Shown here one piece after another: positions 34,201 to 46,139 of a stretch of 64,000 nucleotides of DNA. Numbering within the stretch: position 1 is the first letter of the stretch; each line of letters begins with the position of its first letter. The stretch comes from Colocasia esculenta. Lineage: Eukaryota > Streptophyta > Magnoliopsida > Alismatales > Araceae. The position numbers and the translations under genes are program-made. Under the pieces are notes generated by a model. The model made no database searches, was not told where the DNA came from, and saw nothing but the letters and a program-made list of their open reading frames with translations. The stretch is taken from the NCBI GenBank assembly GCA_014218235.1, contig CM024760.1, positions 71,426,961-71,490,960 on the forward strand, written 5' to 3'.

Positions 34201-35046
34201 GGGTTTTTCTCACCCTTTGGGGCCAGGGTTTCTTCCCCTCTTGCAAGGGCCAAAGGGACTTCTAGGTTGCAAGGGGTGGGTGGTCATATAGACAAGACAT
34301 GGGGTCTGTCTTGGCAGGGGCGAAGGAGCCGTTGGGGGTGGTTGGCATCCCCCAATCGGAGGCATGGCACACCATGCAGCTGCTCAGAAAATTGTCAGGG
34401 AAGTAGACGTCTACATCAACGGACGTCCATAATAATAGTTGGCGTCCATCGAGGTCGCCGCCTACTTGTCCTTGACGTCCACAGATGCCGCCGTCAACAT
34501 GGTCTTCGGCCAGAACATACAATTTCACAGAAACCCTAATCCTTCTTATGTACATGTATGCAATACATAGGGTATAATGTACACACCGATTACATCATGC
34601 AACCAAACAATATATATATATATATATACAACTAAGTACACACATGTATTCATAAATAGTCAAGATGGTATATAATGTGCTCGGTATAATGTACATACTA
34701 TCTTCACAATGCAATAAACAACACTTACTAACTAATTATACACACAATGCACACTTTTATACCAATCTTCATTCAATACCACATATATAATATGAGCAAC
34801 ACATCATACACCTAATTTACCACTTAAGTAAATATCATATATATATATAGCATAGATAGCACATATGTATACATACATGCTTACATGCATGCATAAAATA
34901 AAAGTTTTATATGTATACGCATACGATTAGTTACACGCACAAGTTATATGCATATGTATATCTAGCTACATACATGACACATAAACATTCGCACAATAAG
35001 GTACTTTTAAAAGAAAAGGACGAAAAAAAAAATCGGGGGCCTTACA
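31283..35046 (-). repeat. 5' LTR of the TR-GAG element
   Basis: Nearly identical to 26090-29841. Differences include an 8-bp longer GCATACAT repeat near 31776, scattered single substitutions, and A-run length changes at the 35020-35035 end. A possible leader splice donor of GC type (AAAG/GCAAGT, minus) is at about 33960. A matching acceptor, ACCTTGCAG, ends 3 nt upstream of the gag ATG (about 31094). Confidence 0.93.
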
Positions 35047-36340
35047 TATACCTTTAGTCCCACATCCAACTAATATCCCAGAGACCATGTCTAAGGCATG
35101 GTGTTGTCAGGCCTATACGGAATCCTTTTGATTCTTACTCTTATCGAATTCTCCCGAAGAACTCCTCTCTCAATCTGATTGTCGTTGGTTAGGGATTGGC
35201 CTGAGCAAGAACATACAAGATATTCCTCTTATGATACTGAGAGTGGATGATCTTTTTTTGACACATAATTGTCTTCGTAAGGTTGGATAACATTCCCAAT
35301 AACCGGCTGTACTAGATCTTAAACTTCCATACCTATAAGTCCAGCATCAAAGAATGGAGTATTCAAATAAGGCATCTTTGGTGTCTCAAGGCCAAAGACC
35401 AGTGACACAACTGAGACTACGAAATCACTGACTGACAATCAGGTATCGTCAACCATACATCATTTTGACAGCAGATCATTTAGTAAACTCATCCTTCAAT
35501 GAGCACCTGCACCATACCCCTAATGTCTCCACATAAGTAGCTATGAGACCAGCTACTTCCATCATATGGGTGAGCATATAGCACACTGGTCTGTCTGGTT
35601 ATCTCGATATCCTTCTCGAATAACTTATGACCAAAAATATTTAGGATCCATATTTAAAGATGATAGGTCTTGTAACGCCCCAAAAATTTTATTTTTTGAA
35701 AAATTAGAAAAATGTTAAGATTTTGGTTGTTAAACATAACTACTTTCACGAGGTGTAATTAATTTTAATTTAGGATTAATTGGAAATAATAAATGTTATT
35801 CCAGTGTCGTACTCAGAGGTACACGCTCTGACAGGGTGACACCGGAATTCTATAACGAAATTGAAATATAAAAATATCATAATTTCTAGAAAAATGTGCT
35901 GATATTATAAATGTAAATATCTAGAATTGTTGACGCACAGATTTCAAGATTAAGTCGGCATAACTATTTTTCAGGCAATTTTTGCTGGGTGAAAAAATAA
36001 ATTCTAAAAATTAAACTAAAATCATCATACTTTGTAAAACCTTCCTATTAGCTTATGGTTGAAATTTCAACATGAATGGACACCATTTGAGTGTAAAAAT
36101 ATGGGGATAATTAGGCCAGCTGAATTATCTACTAATTACCTCAATGATTTTTCTAAATAAATTGCTTAGGTAGCTTTGGCTAGTAAGGTTCTCTCCACCA
36201 TCGGTAAATTGCCTACACATAGCTTGCTACATGTGAGTGGGGTAAAACCCCATGGTTAACGTGGCTTGAGTGGGTAAGAAAGGCTTTTACTGCAGCACCT
36301 GTTTGGCTACATGCCAAACATGCATGGGAAGCCTGGGGGT

Positions 36341-36348
36341 TATATAAA
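36341..36348 (+). promoter_or_regulatory. TATA box of solo LTR B
   Basis: TATATAAA follows a GGGGG run. The hairpin GTTTGGC/GCCAAAC (36301-36319, 5-nt loop) is just upstream. Confidence 0.7.
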
Positions 36349-36985
36349 CCACCCATTCAACCATCGTGCAAGCCTTTCCACCTTTTGCCAGGCTCTTTGC
36401 TGCTGAAGCCGCTACTGATACCACTTCTCTGAGGTGCTGTTGCTGCTACTTCACCACTTGTGCCTACCGTAGCTGCTTCCTCTTCAACTCTTCCTGTTTC
36501 TTCTTCCTGATATTGTGAACTCCTTCGTTGAGGAAAAGAAAGACCCTTATTCTTTTCCAGTCAAGTAGGAATTCTCTCTTCTTGTTTCCCTCTCTTGCTG
36601 AGACTCCACGTTTAAAGTATATACCATGTTCACACTGGACCTTGGTTCTATATACACCCTTAGGAATGCTTGTTCTATCTATTGTAGCCATGTCTAGCTA
36701 GTGTTCACATTATATTCAAGCATATATATGAAAGTCTTCCTATTGGACGCAAAGAAATAATGTTGGGAAGAGCTGAACATCTTGTAGTTCTCCTTCCTTA
36801 AGTGTTTAGCCAACCATGTATAAGCTTGTACTTCACTTGCTCCACTCCTTCCTTTCATGTAAAGTAGTGTTTAGAACTAGGTACAAGACCCTTTTTAATG
36901 TTGTCAAGCATGTTAGGAATCATAGAAATACTTAGTAGAGTATCCTGTGATAATCTTACATCATTTCTGGAAGTTTAGCCTGCGC

Positions 36986-37206
36986 CTGTCGACAGCCATA
37001 ACCCATCTGTCGACAGGGGTTCATGCTTCCAGAACCCAGATTGTGCAGAACACTAGTAGCTGTCGACAGATAACCTTCATCTGTCGAAAGATGGCCTTCA
37101 CCTGTCGACAGACACCCTTGGCTTGTCGACAAGCAGTGGTCAGATTCTAGAAACCTTGTTCTGGAAGGCAGTGGCTGTCGACAGCCACCCTCTTGGCTGT
37201 CGACAT
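36986..37206. repeat. Mirror-symmetric GTCGAC palindrome array
   Basis: Eight copies of a CTGTCGACAG palindrome (one variant GTCGAA) have centres at 36990.5, 37011.5, 37064.5, 37085.5, 37106.5, 37127.5, 37179.5 and 37201.5. Steps are 21, 53, 21, 21, 21, 52 and 22 bp, so the array is symmetric about 37096. The gaps hold CTTCCAGAAC on the left and GTTCTGGAAG on the right, which are complements, so the whole array is one large inverted repeat. GTGGCTGTCGACAGCCAC (37171-37188) is an 18-bp perfect palindrome. Confidence 0.9.
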
Positions 37207-38383
37207 ACACTGTCCTATCTTGCTTTCCAGCACCTTTTCTTGTCCAATCTTCTGTTGACTCATTATACTATTAGACTACCAAATTGTTTCCCTCATTCTC
37301 CTTGGTTTCTACCACTTTATCACAAAAAGGGATCATTCAATTACTTTCCATACCTTACTTTGGATTACCCTTGAAATCTCCAAGTACAATTAACTCCTAT
37401 ATAGTTACAACCTTCTGTATTCATTGACATTGATTCATAAACTTTTGTTATATGAGATATCTTGAGTACTTGTGTACCAAATTTGAATATGAATGACTTG
37501 TGATGACAATTATTGGGTCTTTGGACTCAAATGCGATACATACCAGTGCAAGTGGGGCTGGTCCAGTCCCGGGAGGAGCACCCGAATTCATTTAGTGGCC
37601 GTACGGAACGATAAACGATCAGTGGATGTTTGGCATTGCATCAATACTAGCTTGATTAGTCATCATGTTATTTTATCATGAGTAAATATGTATTTGAATC
37701 AGAACATGAATGTTATCGTGAATTCTTGACTGTACAACTGAAATTCAATACTCCTATTCTACATTTGTGGTCTAGTTGACGTGCTCGTCCAATCATCTTT
37801 GATATTCAGTAGTGCTATCAGTTAAGTTTCTTACTTTGATCTTCGGTCATCTTAACCCTTTTTGATTGGAAGATTGAATCCTACTGTGCTAGTTAGCTCA
37901 TATAATTCTACTTTTTTAGGTGATCAAGATGAGCTTAATGCTTAAGGGGGAGTGTGCTGAGTGGAACATCCCATCTTCAGAAGTCCAACAATTTTACTTT
38001 TCTTTAGTATTGTAGATATGAAATGCAATAAAGTTTCCTTTTCCCTGCTCCTCTTATAGACTGCAATGAGGAGTATTATGTAATTAAGCTTCCACTATAA
38101 CGATGTTAGATGAATAAAATGTAAGTTCTATTTCTTGAGCCTGTTTTATGTCATTTCCAATAAATAGTCATTTATTAGGACATGACAGGTCTCATTATCA
38201 TGATCTCATCATGATCCTAATCCTCATTGCATAGGTCCATGGTCATCACAATATATAAACATCATCTTATGCATGTACTATAGAGTGAGAAAATGCCATT
38301 AATATTATTACTAAATAAGATTATATAAGATTACAAGTGCCATCACTAATGTGAGTTGGCTTGTAGGGCACTCATAACTAGCA

Positions 38384-38523
38384 CTGGGTCCCCCCTCTAT
38401 CTCTCCGATCTAATGCTCCCATTGTGCACCTCTCTGTGTGGGTGTAGGGGGGTGGATGAGCTCAGTCTTATGGACTACACTCTCTCCACCATTGGTGTTA
38501 GAGGGGGAGATGCCATACCCCCA

Positions 38524-38557
<34 letters not shown>

Positions 38558-38821
38558 TGACACTAAGATGGGGAGGAGGGAGGGAGGGGTACATATGAAA
38601 GAATATTTGTTATAAAGGATTTTTTTTACAAAAATTGAGGATTATTTTGGAGTTTTTTTTTTTTTTTTGATAAAAATGTCCTACCATATGTGTCCATTAA
38701 TGGAACATCTTCCATCATGGTACGTTGCAGTGAGGTATCTCAAGACATTTTTAATACTTAAGAAAAAAAATGCAAATACAAATGCAGGATGAATGTTTGC
38801 ACAATTAAACTTCTAACAAGG
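38384..38821 (-). repeat. Right arm of the inverted-repeat element
   Basis: This is the diverged inverted counterpart of 24509-25015, containing a CT microsatellite (about 38535-38557) and a poly-T run. It ends CTTCTAACAAGG just before the LTR at 38851. Confidence 0.55.
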
Positions 38822-38850
38822 ATATATATGCACAAAATCCTTTTTAGAAA

Positions 38851-41661
38851 TGTAGCAACCCGATATTTTAATAAACAAATAAATAGAAACAATGAAAGAA
38901 AATGAATTAAATAAAACCCAATAAACATTAAAAAGTAATAGGCTTGTTATATTAGCTCACCTAAAAGTTATTGGGCCAAGCTAGGAGTTGGATTATGGGT
39001 TAATAAGAGGAAAATACCCAAGCAATTCGTGACCATAATTGCATAAAAAATAGGAAAGGGTAAATTAGGGATTTAAACCATGGTAATTAGCCAAGAAAGG
39101 TAATCAAATTCATCACCCACCATGGCAAGCACCATCTAAGGGCAATTCCACTCCAATTGGGAGAAGAGATCTTCAAAACAAGGAAGGGAACTTGCCATGG
39201 CCGCACCCCATCTTTCCTAGTTATGTTATGACTTGGAATAAACCCTAGACATATAAGTATTCATCCTAAGGCTAAATGGGAAGGTTCACCATTGTGTTGG
39301 GGTCATGGGAGGCTGTGCTAGGGCACCAGGAGCAGAGGAGAACAGCTGGAGAACCAAGCTCTTCCTCAACCGTTCTCTGCTGCGACCTATGCAACTGTAT
39401 GGTCTTAGATCATCACAAAGGTAGGTATTCTCGGGCCAAAGATGAATTAAACTCATACCATCTTGTAGTGCATCTTGTCTAGCATCATATGCAAGTGATT
39501 TGCCTAATTTCCATCATGTAACCATCGAGTTATAAGCATTTTCCCATCATCACGTAAGTCTGCATCGTTTCTTGTTCATACTAGTTTGCACGCCAAACGA
39601 GTTCAAATTGATTCGATCCAAAGGCATAGAACTCTTCTACTTGATGTCTCCTACAAGTTCCATGTACATCACTTCATCCCTAGTGTCCTAGTTTGTGAGT
39701 TACAAGCGTTGCATGAAGATCGCTGCAGGTTTCTACGTTCTCAGTCTGCATGGTTGAATCGAGACGTAACCATACGTCACGTTTCAGTGACTGGTATCGC
39801 GTCGGTCATAACCGTCGTGTTTACCTGAAAGGCGATCGCCCGTGTCTTCGCATTTTTGGCTAGGGTTTTGACCCGTATCGTGCATCAAACTGTGTGCCGT
39901 TGACTGTCAGAAGGACTCTGAAACGCGATCACTAAGCTTGTTGCATTTCACACTTGTTTCCCGCCTCTGGGAAATCGTGCTTTTTGAATATTTAGGGTTT
40001 GCATGAATGCAACGGTCCTCGTCGTCGTGATTTTGATCCGTCTGTGAAACACGACCATCATACCCGTCGTGATTTACCTGTTTTATTCGAGTAGCTAATC
40101 TTGAGTTATTTAAGTGATTATTTAGACTTGTTAAGCATGTTTATACCCTATAGTACTCTATAACAAACAATAATCAACCATGTTAATAAACTTTGATATA
40201 TTTACATGTTTCTTAAATTTAAAAGCTATTGTGTACGACTATTACATGCTCTTATGATTTCATGCACATGCACACACACTAAACGATCATCTTTGCCATG
40301 AGACCATGATGAAAATATATGAATAATATATATGGTAAATTATTTCAATAATTGCACATTATTTACCCATGATAATCATGACATTGTTTCTGTTTTTTTA
40401 CGTGGATTTGGAATACGTTCTCGCCGCTCCACTGTTATGGAGTTCCTATGGAACGTCGAGTAACTCATTTTCTCTACACACTACTCTCTTGGCAAGTTGG
40501 AACCTCTCTATTGGACATTCTGTTCTGGTAGACAAGGGACCTTTTGTTAAGACATCTGTAAGACTCCATACTCTATGGATTCCCTCATGGAGACCGAGCT
40601 AGTTGTACCCTAACACCTATAACACCCTTAGGGATCAATATGATCCAAACGACTTTAGAAGTTCTCTCTTATCTTAAATCACATCGGACCTCAGGACCTG
40701 TGCATAACATGGCCAGTGGAAGGTTAGTGAATTCCACCTGATTGCAAACACCAATTGCGCATGTTGTGCAACTGTTACTATCGCCTGTTTAATTGTCGTT
40801 TTATGTGCAATGACCTTTAGCTCTCATCTATACTCAACTCGCTCATCTATTCACACTCTCTCTGCTATCTCGTCTATTTCATCTAGTACTCTCATCTATT
40901 TCTTGGTACTCTCTATTGGCCATTGACTGATTGTCTAAAGATAAAGAATATAACTAATGCCTGGCAGTATATAAAGGGCCCGGTCTGGTCCTGGGAGGTG
41001 CGCCCAAAAGTGCTAGTGCCCGTAGGAGTTAATTGACCAGAGTGTTTTGGCATTACACTCAAGTGCTATCTATCTCGACTATCTAAATGTCAATCAAAGT
41101 GCTATACTATACTCATTGTGCTATTGTTATACATTGTGATATGGCCATCTTGCTTTGTGCTATATTTGGAAACTTGTGCTATCTTGATCCATGCTATTGT
41201 GCTATCTCGTACATTACTTGACTCTCTCGCTCTATCCTATAGTGACTCTGCTTTTAATACATTAATTATGTAAAGTTTGCCCGCACTATGAGATATAAAT
41301 CCTACTGGGCGTTGTCGCTCACCCTACGTTATTTGTCATTGTGTTCTCAGGTGAGGCTGAGGGGAATGAGTACACTCACGAGGATGGGGAGGACCAGGAG
41401 TGATCCACGAGTGCCATGACGCCACTATGTTATCTTAGATGTCTAAGTTAGTATTTTTATTTCATTTTATGTATTAGAGTCAATGGGGCCCTTCGTTATG
41501 GCTCTGAGTAAGTTGATGTAATAGGAAGCAAATGAATTATCAATGAAAGATATTTGATTTCACATTATTTAATTGTCCAATGGTTTGTTGTCTATTCTAC
41601 GCTCTATACTCGCTTACTTGCAACTACCTCACATTCCAATATTCTGCGTCGGGGTGTGACA
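38851..41661 (+). repeat. 5' LTR of gypsy element F
   Basis: This 2811-bp LTR starts TGTAGCAACCCG and ends GGGGTGTGACA, followed within 7 bp by a primer site. It is related to LTR A at the left edge and shares the GC block at 40978-41007. It contains a splice-donor-like CACAAAG/GTAGGTATT at 39421 and a hairpin array downstream of it. Confidence 0.9.
39755..40080. repeat. CpG hairpin array in LTR F (CACGAC/GTCGTG type)
   Basis: Pairs include CACGAC/GTCGTG with a 10-nt loop (40050-40071), GAAACGCGAT/GTTGCATTTC with a 10-nt loop (near 39920-39949), CGG/CCG at 39818-39830 and the palindrome GGCGATCGCC near 39831. The array lies downstream of the putative splice donor, hence in an intron-like leader segment. 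Confidence 0.7.
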
Positions 41662-41667
41662 GTTTTA

Positions 41668-41680
41668 TGGTATCAGAGCC
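41668..41680 (+). other. Primer-binding site of element F
   Basis: TGGTATCAGAGCC, complementary to initiator Met tRNA, 6 bp after the LTR. Confidence 0.9.
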
Positions 41681-41884
41681 TAGGATATCCTTACTAGGAT
41701 AATTAAGTCTAGGATGTTCTAGGACGAACTGCCATGACACGTGTCTAAGTCAACTATCTTACCTATGTGAGATTTGGGTAGAACCCAGGGTTAAGATCTG
41801 AAAGATATTCACACACACACGAATTAAACTCCACATCAATGTCTTAAGAATAAGTTACTTTTGTAGGAACTCAAGAAAGCTAAG

Positions 41885-42905
41885 ATGACTACTGAACGTG
41901 CTCAAATGAGGGGCATGCAATAAACCATCCAAGAACTCACTCGTGCACTTCTGCAAGCTGCAGAAGGAGGAGGAGGAAACCACGGTGCAGGCGAGCTGCA
42001 TCGTAATTTCAGAAGCTTAAATCTGCCAAAGTTTAGCGGCACTACCGATCCGGATGAGGCCGATCACTGGCTAAAGGAGACGGAAAGGATTTTCCGTGTC
42101 AAGCAATGTGTAGCTGGGGACAAGCTGCTACTAGCTACATTTCAATTGGAGAAGGACACCCGCTCTTGGTGGGAGTCAGTGGAAGCTACCAGGGCGAACG
42201 ATCAATTCACCTGGAATGAGTTCAAGGAAGCCTTTAACTCCAAGTACTTCTCGGAGCGTGTCCAAGAGAAGAAGGCTGCAGAGTTCGCTGCTCTTAAACA
42301 GAGGAGCCTATTTGTGGCCGAATATGAAGCACAGTTTTCAAGACTGGCCAGATATGCTGAGCACTTGGTGAACATCGAGATAATGAAGGCTAAGCACTTT
42401 CTTAATGGCCTTAAGCCTCAGTACATCACTCAACTGGCCCCTCTCGACATTCAGACATATGCTGAGATGGTGAAGAAAGCTCAACTACTAGAAGATGCTA
42501 TGGACTTCACTGATCATATCAAAGGGAAGTTCGTGATGAAAGAACTGACACCTGGTCTGTCATCTGCCAAGCCAACCATCAGCAAGAAGCGTCCTTTCAG
42601 CATCATGGAAGGACACAGTCAAGAAAGGAAACCCATGGTCTTCGTCCTCAATACTCCAGCAAAAAGCAACTGTAAACACTGTGACAAGCTTGGTCACACA
42701 GCTAACGAGTGCTGGAGGAAAGTCGGCTCATGTCTGTGCTGTGGTAGCCGCGAGCACCGTATCCCCGAGTGCCCACTAGTAAAGGAAAATGAGAGGCGCA
42801 CCAATGTGCTAAGAAACAGGGAAAGCTGTAAACCCTGCGTGATGAAGAGCCCACTGAGGAAGGTGGCGTGGTGGAAGGTACACTGCAAGTTTTCTCCTTA
42901 TCAGC
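41885..42905 (+). pseudogene. gag: gag of gypsy element F
   Basis: This is the capsid/nucleocapsid protein. The ATG at 41885 follows an acceptor-like TTTTGTAG at 41866. The 13th codon is TAA in place of a likely CAA. The frame then stays open through LNLPKFSGTTDPDEADHWLK, FQLEKDTRSWWESV, FKEAFNSKYFSERVQEKK, EFAALKQRSLFVAEYEAQF and HFLNGLKPQYITQL. Two zinc knuckles follow, CKHCDKLGHTANEC and CLCCGSREHRIPEC (both CX2CX4HX4C). The order and knuckle pair match the gag of the TR-GAG element, so the two are related. The frame is lost near 42870, where protease continues in another frame. Confidence 0.88.
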
Positions 42906-43690
42906 ATTTGATTTATTTGATACTGGAGCAACTCATTCGTTTATATCTCAAAACTTTGCTGATACCTTGAATGTTAAACCTATATCCATGGGTTGTGAAT
43001 TCTCTGTCACAACACCACTGGGAGAGAAAGAGAAATTGAATAAATATTTTCCATCTGTCGATGTGATGATCGGAGAACATAACCTAAAAGCCAACCTGGT
43101 GTGTATGCCCATGGAAGGCGATGATGTGATTTTGGGAGCTGACTGGTTGTCCACTTATGGGGCAAGTGTCTACTGTAAGAAAGGGAAAGTTACATTTAGT
43201 GAAATCCCTAAGTTGTCATTCACTGGAATTAAACATAAGAGACGGATGTCTCTAGTCCTTGCCATAAAGGCCTACAACATGATAAGGAAAGGTTGCTTTG
43301 CTTTCCTTCCGGCCGTGATAGTTGAAAAGAAGGGGTCTAAGATAGAAGACATACACATAGTCCAGGATTACCACAGATGTGTTTTCCGAAGATCTTCTAG
43401 GGATTCCCCTCAAACGCGATGTCAATTTTACTATTGAATTAATCCCTGGAGCTGCCCCGGTGTCGCGTCAACCATACCGGATGTCACCTTCCGAATTAAA
43501 GGAACTGAAAGCACAACTGATGGAGCTGCTAGAGAAGAGGTTCATCAGACCAAGTACTTCCCCATGGGGAGCACCGGTGCTGTTCGTTAAAAAGAAGAAT
43601 GGATCTATGAGGCTATGTATTGACTATCGGCAACTCAATCAACTAACCATCAAGAACAAGTACCCATTACCTCGGGTCAATGAACTTTTT
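42868..43690 (+). pseudogene. pol: Protease and start of RT of element F, cut by element E
   Basis: The aspartic protease active site is visible as FDLFDTGATHSFIS, followed by VCMPMEGDDVILGADWLSTYGA. A frameshift near 43375-43385 leads into the RT N-terminus: VNFTIELIPGAAPVSRQPYR, LLEKRFIRPSTSPWGAPVLF, RLCIDYRQLNQLTIKNKYPL, then NELF. Immediately after comes TGTAACGACTCG, the LTR end of element E. The rest of RT, RNase H and integrase are not in this window, so they must lie beyond it or be lost. This is a Ty3/gypsy arrangement (protease before RT). Confidence 0.9.
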
Positions 43691-45339
43691 TGTAACGACT
43701 CGACCTCCCGGACCCCTACTAGGGACCCCGAAGTTCGCATCGCCACCCACAGATCCGAAGATCCGGAAGGATTAGAAGAAATAGTTTAGTGAGATATGTA
43801 CTGAATTTAAATAACTATAACAATATAACAATTGTACAACGTGTCCCAAGTAAAAGCACAGGTACAAGAAGAAATGTGCAGTCCTTAAGGGGCATACCCC
43901 GAGAACTTGCAAAGTACAACTCTCAACTCACTCAGGTACAAGAGCTCACCACACTCGCTCTCACTGTTGCTGACAACACACGACGCCACAGCCGCCTCCG
44001 CAACCCATCCGACACCGAGCTCCCGTGACGACGAGCCCCTAGCTGAAGGAAGTAGGGGGGGGGGAGGTGAGCCTCGCGAACAAGGCTCAGTAGGGATTAC
44101 CAGTCCCTCACCGGCCAGAGCAGCAGGAACTCCGAAAATAGGAAACTACCCTAGAAAGCTGTAAAACGAGGAACACCTATAGCAGGGTACTACTAAGCAG
44201 TGGAATAGAACAATGCAATGCCACGACCACCAACCAAGGTCATGACACACACACGACTCCCGCAGAAACCTACGGAGTCAGGCACAAAGTGGAAGCAACC
44301 CTCGGCACACCCGCCGAGACCACGCAACAACCAAGTGAGAACAACATCTCACCACAAGCACGGCCACCTCAGACCTCCACAAGGTCGAGGGCCGACAAAC
44401 AGAACCACCCAGGACCTCGTACACACCATGAGGTCGGGAAGCCACACGCGCCGGTACCACTATGGACTGGCGCCCAAGAACGGGACTACGGAACCGAGAG
44501 GACACCAAGCAGAAACCACCAGAAGTAAAGGTCCGCACAAGGAAAGACCAACGACGCCCATAGGGACTAGACATAGCCAGGCTATAACTGCCGTGTAAGC
44601 TTGGGCAACGAGTTGTACTTGGAAACATCGTGAAGAAACGTCGTCACAATAACGACAACCAAGCCACCGCCATTGGCAGCCAAGAGGGGGACACACTAGC
44701 CACTCCCTCTGCTCGCCAGCCTGGCTCTCGCCTCTAACCTCCCCGGAAGAGCGAGACAGAGCCACCACAGAATACACAAATGCACGCAACACCGCAGCCT
44801 GGCCAAGCTGCGGTCCCACACCTATCACCACTACGTGGCTCCGAAACCAATGCAGAGAGAGGCAGTGAGACAAAGGACTATCTGGGCCGCGTCGGGAAGA
44901 AACACCTCAACAACCTCGGTGTCCCACCGTAGACAAGAGAGCTCTATAAACGACTCAGCGCCGCTATCGAAACCTCATTTTCCCCTCCGCTCTAGAGTCC
45001 GCCAACTCGGCTGCCAACTCGAGCACGCTCATAGCCCGGAGCACTCCCTCAACAGGCTCCCGAGGGTGGGGGTCTCAAGCAATGAAGACAACCTCTAACG
45101 GGACAAGCCCTCAAGTGCCAAGCATCGTGCGAACAGGTGGAGCAAGCACAACAAGAACCACACCGAACCGCTGGCTTGTAACCTACGACAAGCCCAGCAA
45201 GCGAGAGGCACGCACGGACCCTCAAGAGGGCCGTCGGCCAACCAAGGCACGCACGAGCAAGCCAGAACCTCAGAACACTACTAGAAGTATGGAAAGCCTG
45301 TCGCTATGCTAATAATCGATTGACCACCGGTCAATTGAT

Positions 45340-45760
45340 TATTAGACAGACGCGACCCTTCTGGCACCGCTGCCAGGACGCGGCCATGAAGGTGTCACCT
45401 TCAGTCACTGAACGCAGCCAGGTAACCTACCGCGTTCCCCACCTGAAGGTCCTGTGGGCAAGCCAGCCCTAGGGCACATGCCGACACCCCAACCAGAACC
45501 ACAGAACACCCGAGGCACACACAGGCACTATCGCATCCCCCTAGGCCGTTGCGATACCATCACGACGGGGAAGTGCACCGCGACAACAACCCTATGGCGA
45601 CGGGGCAAAGCGTCACGATAGCAAACCCTGTCGTGACAGGAAAACAAATCGCGATAGCGATCCTTATCGCGACCGGCCAACACGCGATAAGGTCACGCCT
45701 GACTAGGCAGATGCCTCTTCTGGTGTCGCGACACACACCGCAGTCGCGACACCAGCAGAG
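45340..45760. repeat. CpG hairpin array 1 in LTR E
   Basis: The best hairpin is a 13-bp perfect stem, CTGGTGTCGCGAC with GTCGCGACACCAG, over a 10-nt loop (45720-45755). Others are TCGCGAT/ATCGCGA with a 10-nt loop (45649-45672) and GTCACGAT/GTCGTGAC with a 10-nt loop (45612-45637). Confidence 0.85.
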
Positions 45761-46139
45761 AGGCAGACCCACGGGATGCTCCATCCCAGGGCTGCCCACA
45801 AGCCACACACATACCACACGGGGGAGGGGAGCATAGAGAAGCTAGAAACACTATCTACAAACCCCTAGGGGCTCCCAATCCACCTGGATCGAGAAGGGTT
45901 CAAGCAATCCCTACCTTAAATGAAGAATGAACCCCAATAGGGCCCTTCACATGGATTGGCCACCTTCTCCTTGCTCCACGCAAGCTTCATGATCGGGACA
46001 CCACTCACGGCCCTCCTCCTCGCCTAAAACACACAAAGGGGAGAGAGGGAGGCAGAGCACCGCCGGAGGGAGAGAAGATTGGGGAAAGAGGGAGAGAGGG
46101 GGAAAGGGTCGCCGGTCAAGGCCTTATGCTTGCAGCACC

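Larger units (their letters stand above)
26090..35046 (-). mobile_element. Young gag-only LTR retrotransposon (TR-GAG type)
   Basis: This complete 8957-bp insertion is flanked by TATAC on both sides (26085-26089, 35047-35051). Two LTRs of 3752 and 3764 bp differ by only about a dozen substitutions and a few short indels by eye. The interior is 1441 bp and codes for gag alone; protease, RT and integrase are absent. Such gag-only elements are known as TR-GAG and need enzymes from relatives. It belongs to the same LTR family as the solo LTR at 15591-18850 but lies in the opposite orientation. Confidence 0.94.
35671..38187 (+). mobile_element. Solo gypsy LTR, family B, target duplication GGTCT
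   Basis: It starts TGTAACGCCCC and ends GGACATGACA, with GGTCT exactly on both sides (35666-35670, 38188-38192). A TATA box lies at 36341-36348. The GC-rich block at 37556-37585 is shared with LTR families A and F. No coding is present. The palindrome array at 36986-37206 is its most unusual part. Confidence 0.93.
25016..38383 (-). mobile_element. Copia-type LTR split by two later insertions
   Basis: The outer pieces 25016-26089, 35052-35670 and 38193-38383 add up to one ~1.9-kb LTR. It starts (minus) TGCTAGTTATGAGTGCC at 38383, like TGTTAGTTATGTGTG of the copia LTR at 9115, and shares TGTGACCCTCTAGG-type and TATCCTTCTCGAATA blocks with 8100-8910 in order. No primer site or coding is attached, so it is a solo LTR or remnant. 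A short gene-like frame at 25094-25333 has no recognisable motif. Confidence 0.78.

Noticed and set aside
36986..37206. CRISPR-like array of regularly spaced palindromes
   Set aside because: The setting is a plant retrotransposon LTR, there are no cas genes, the repeat is only 10 bp and the spacers are 11 or ~42 bp.
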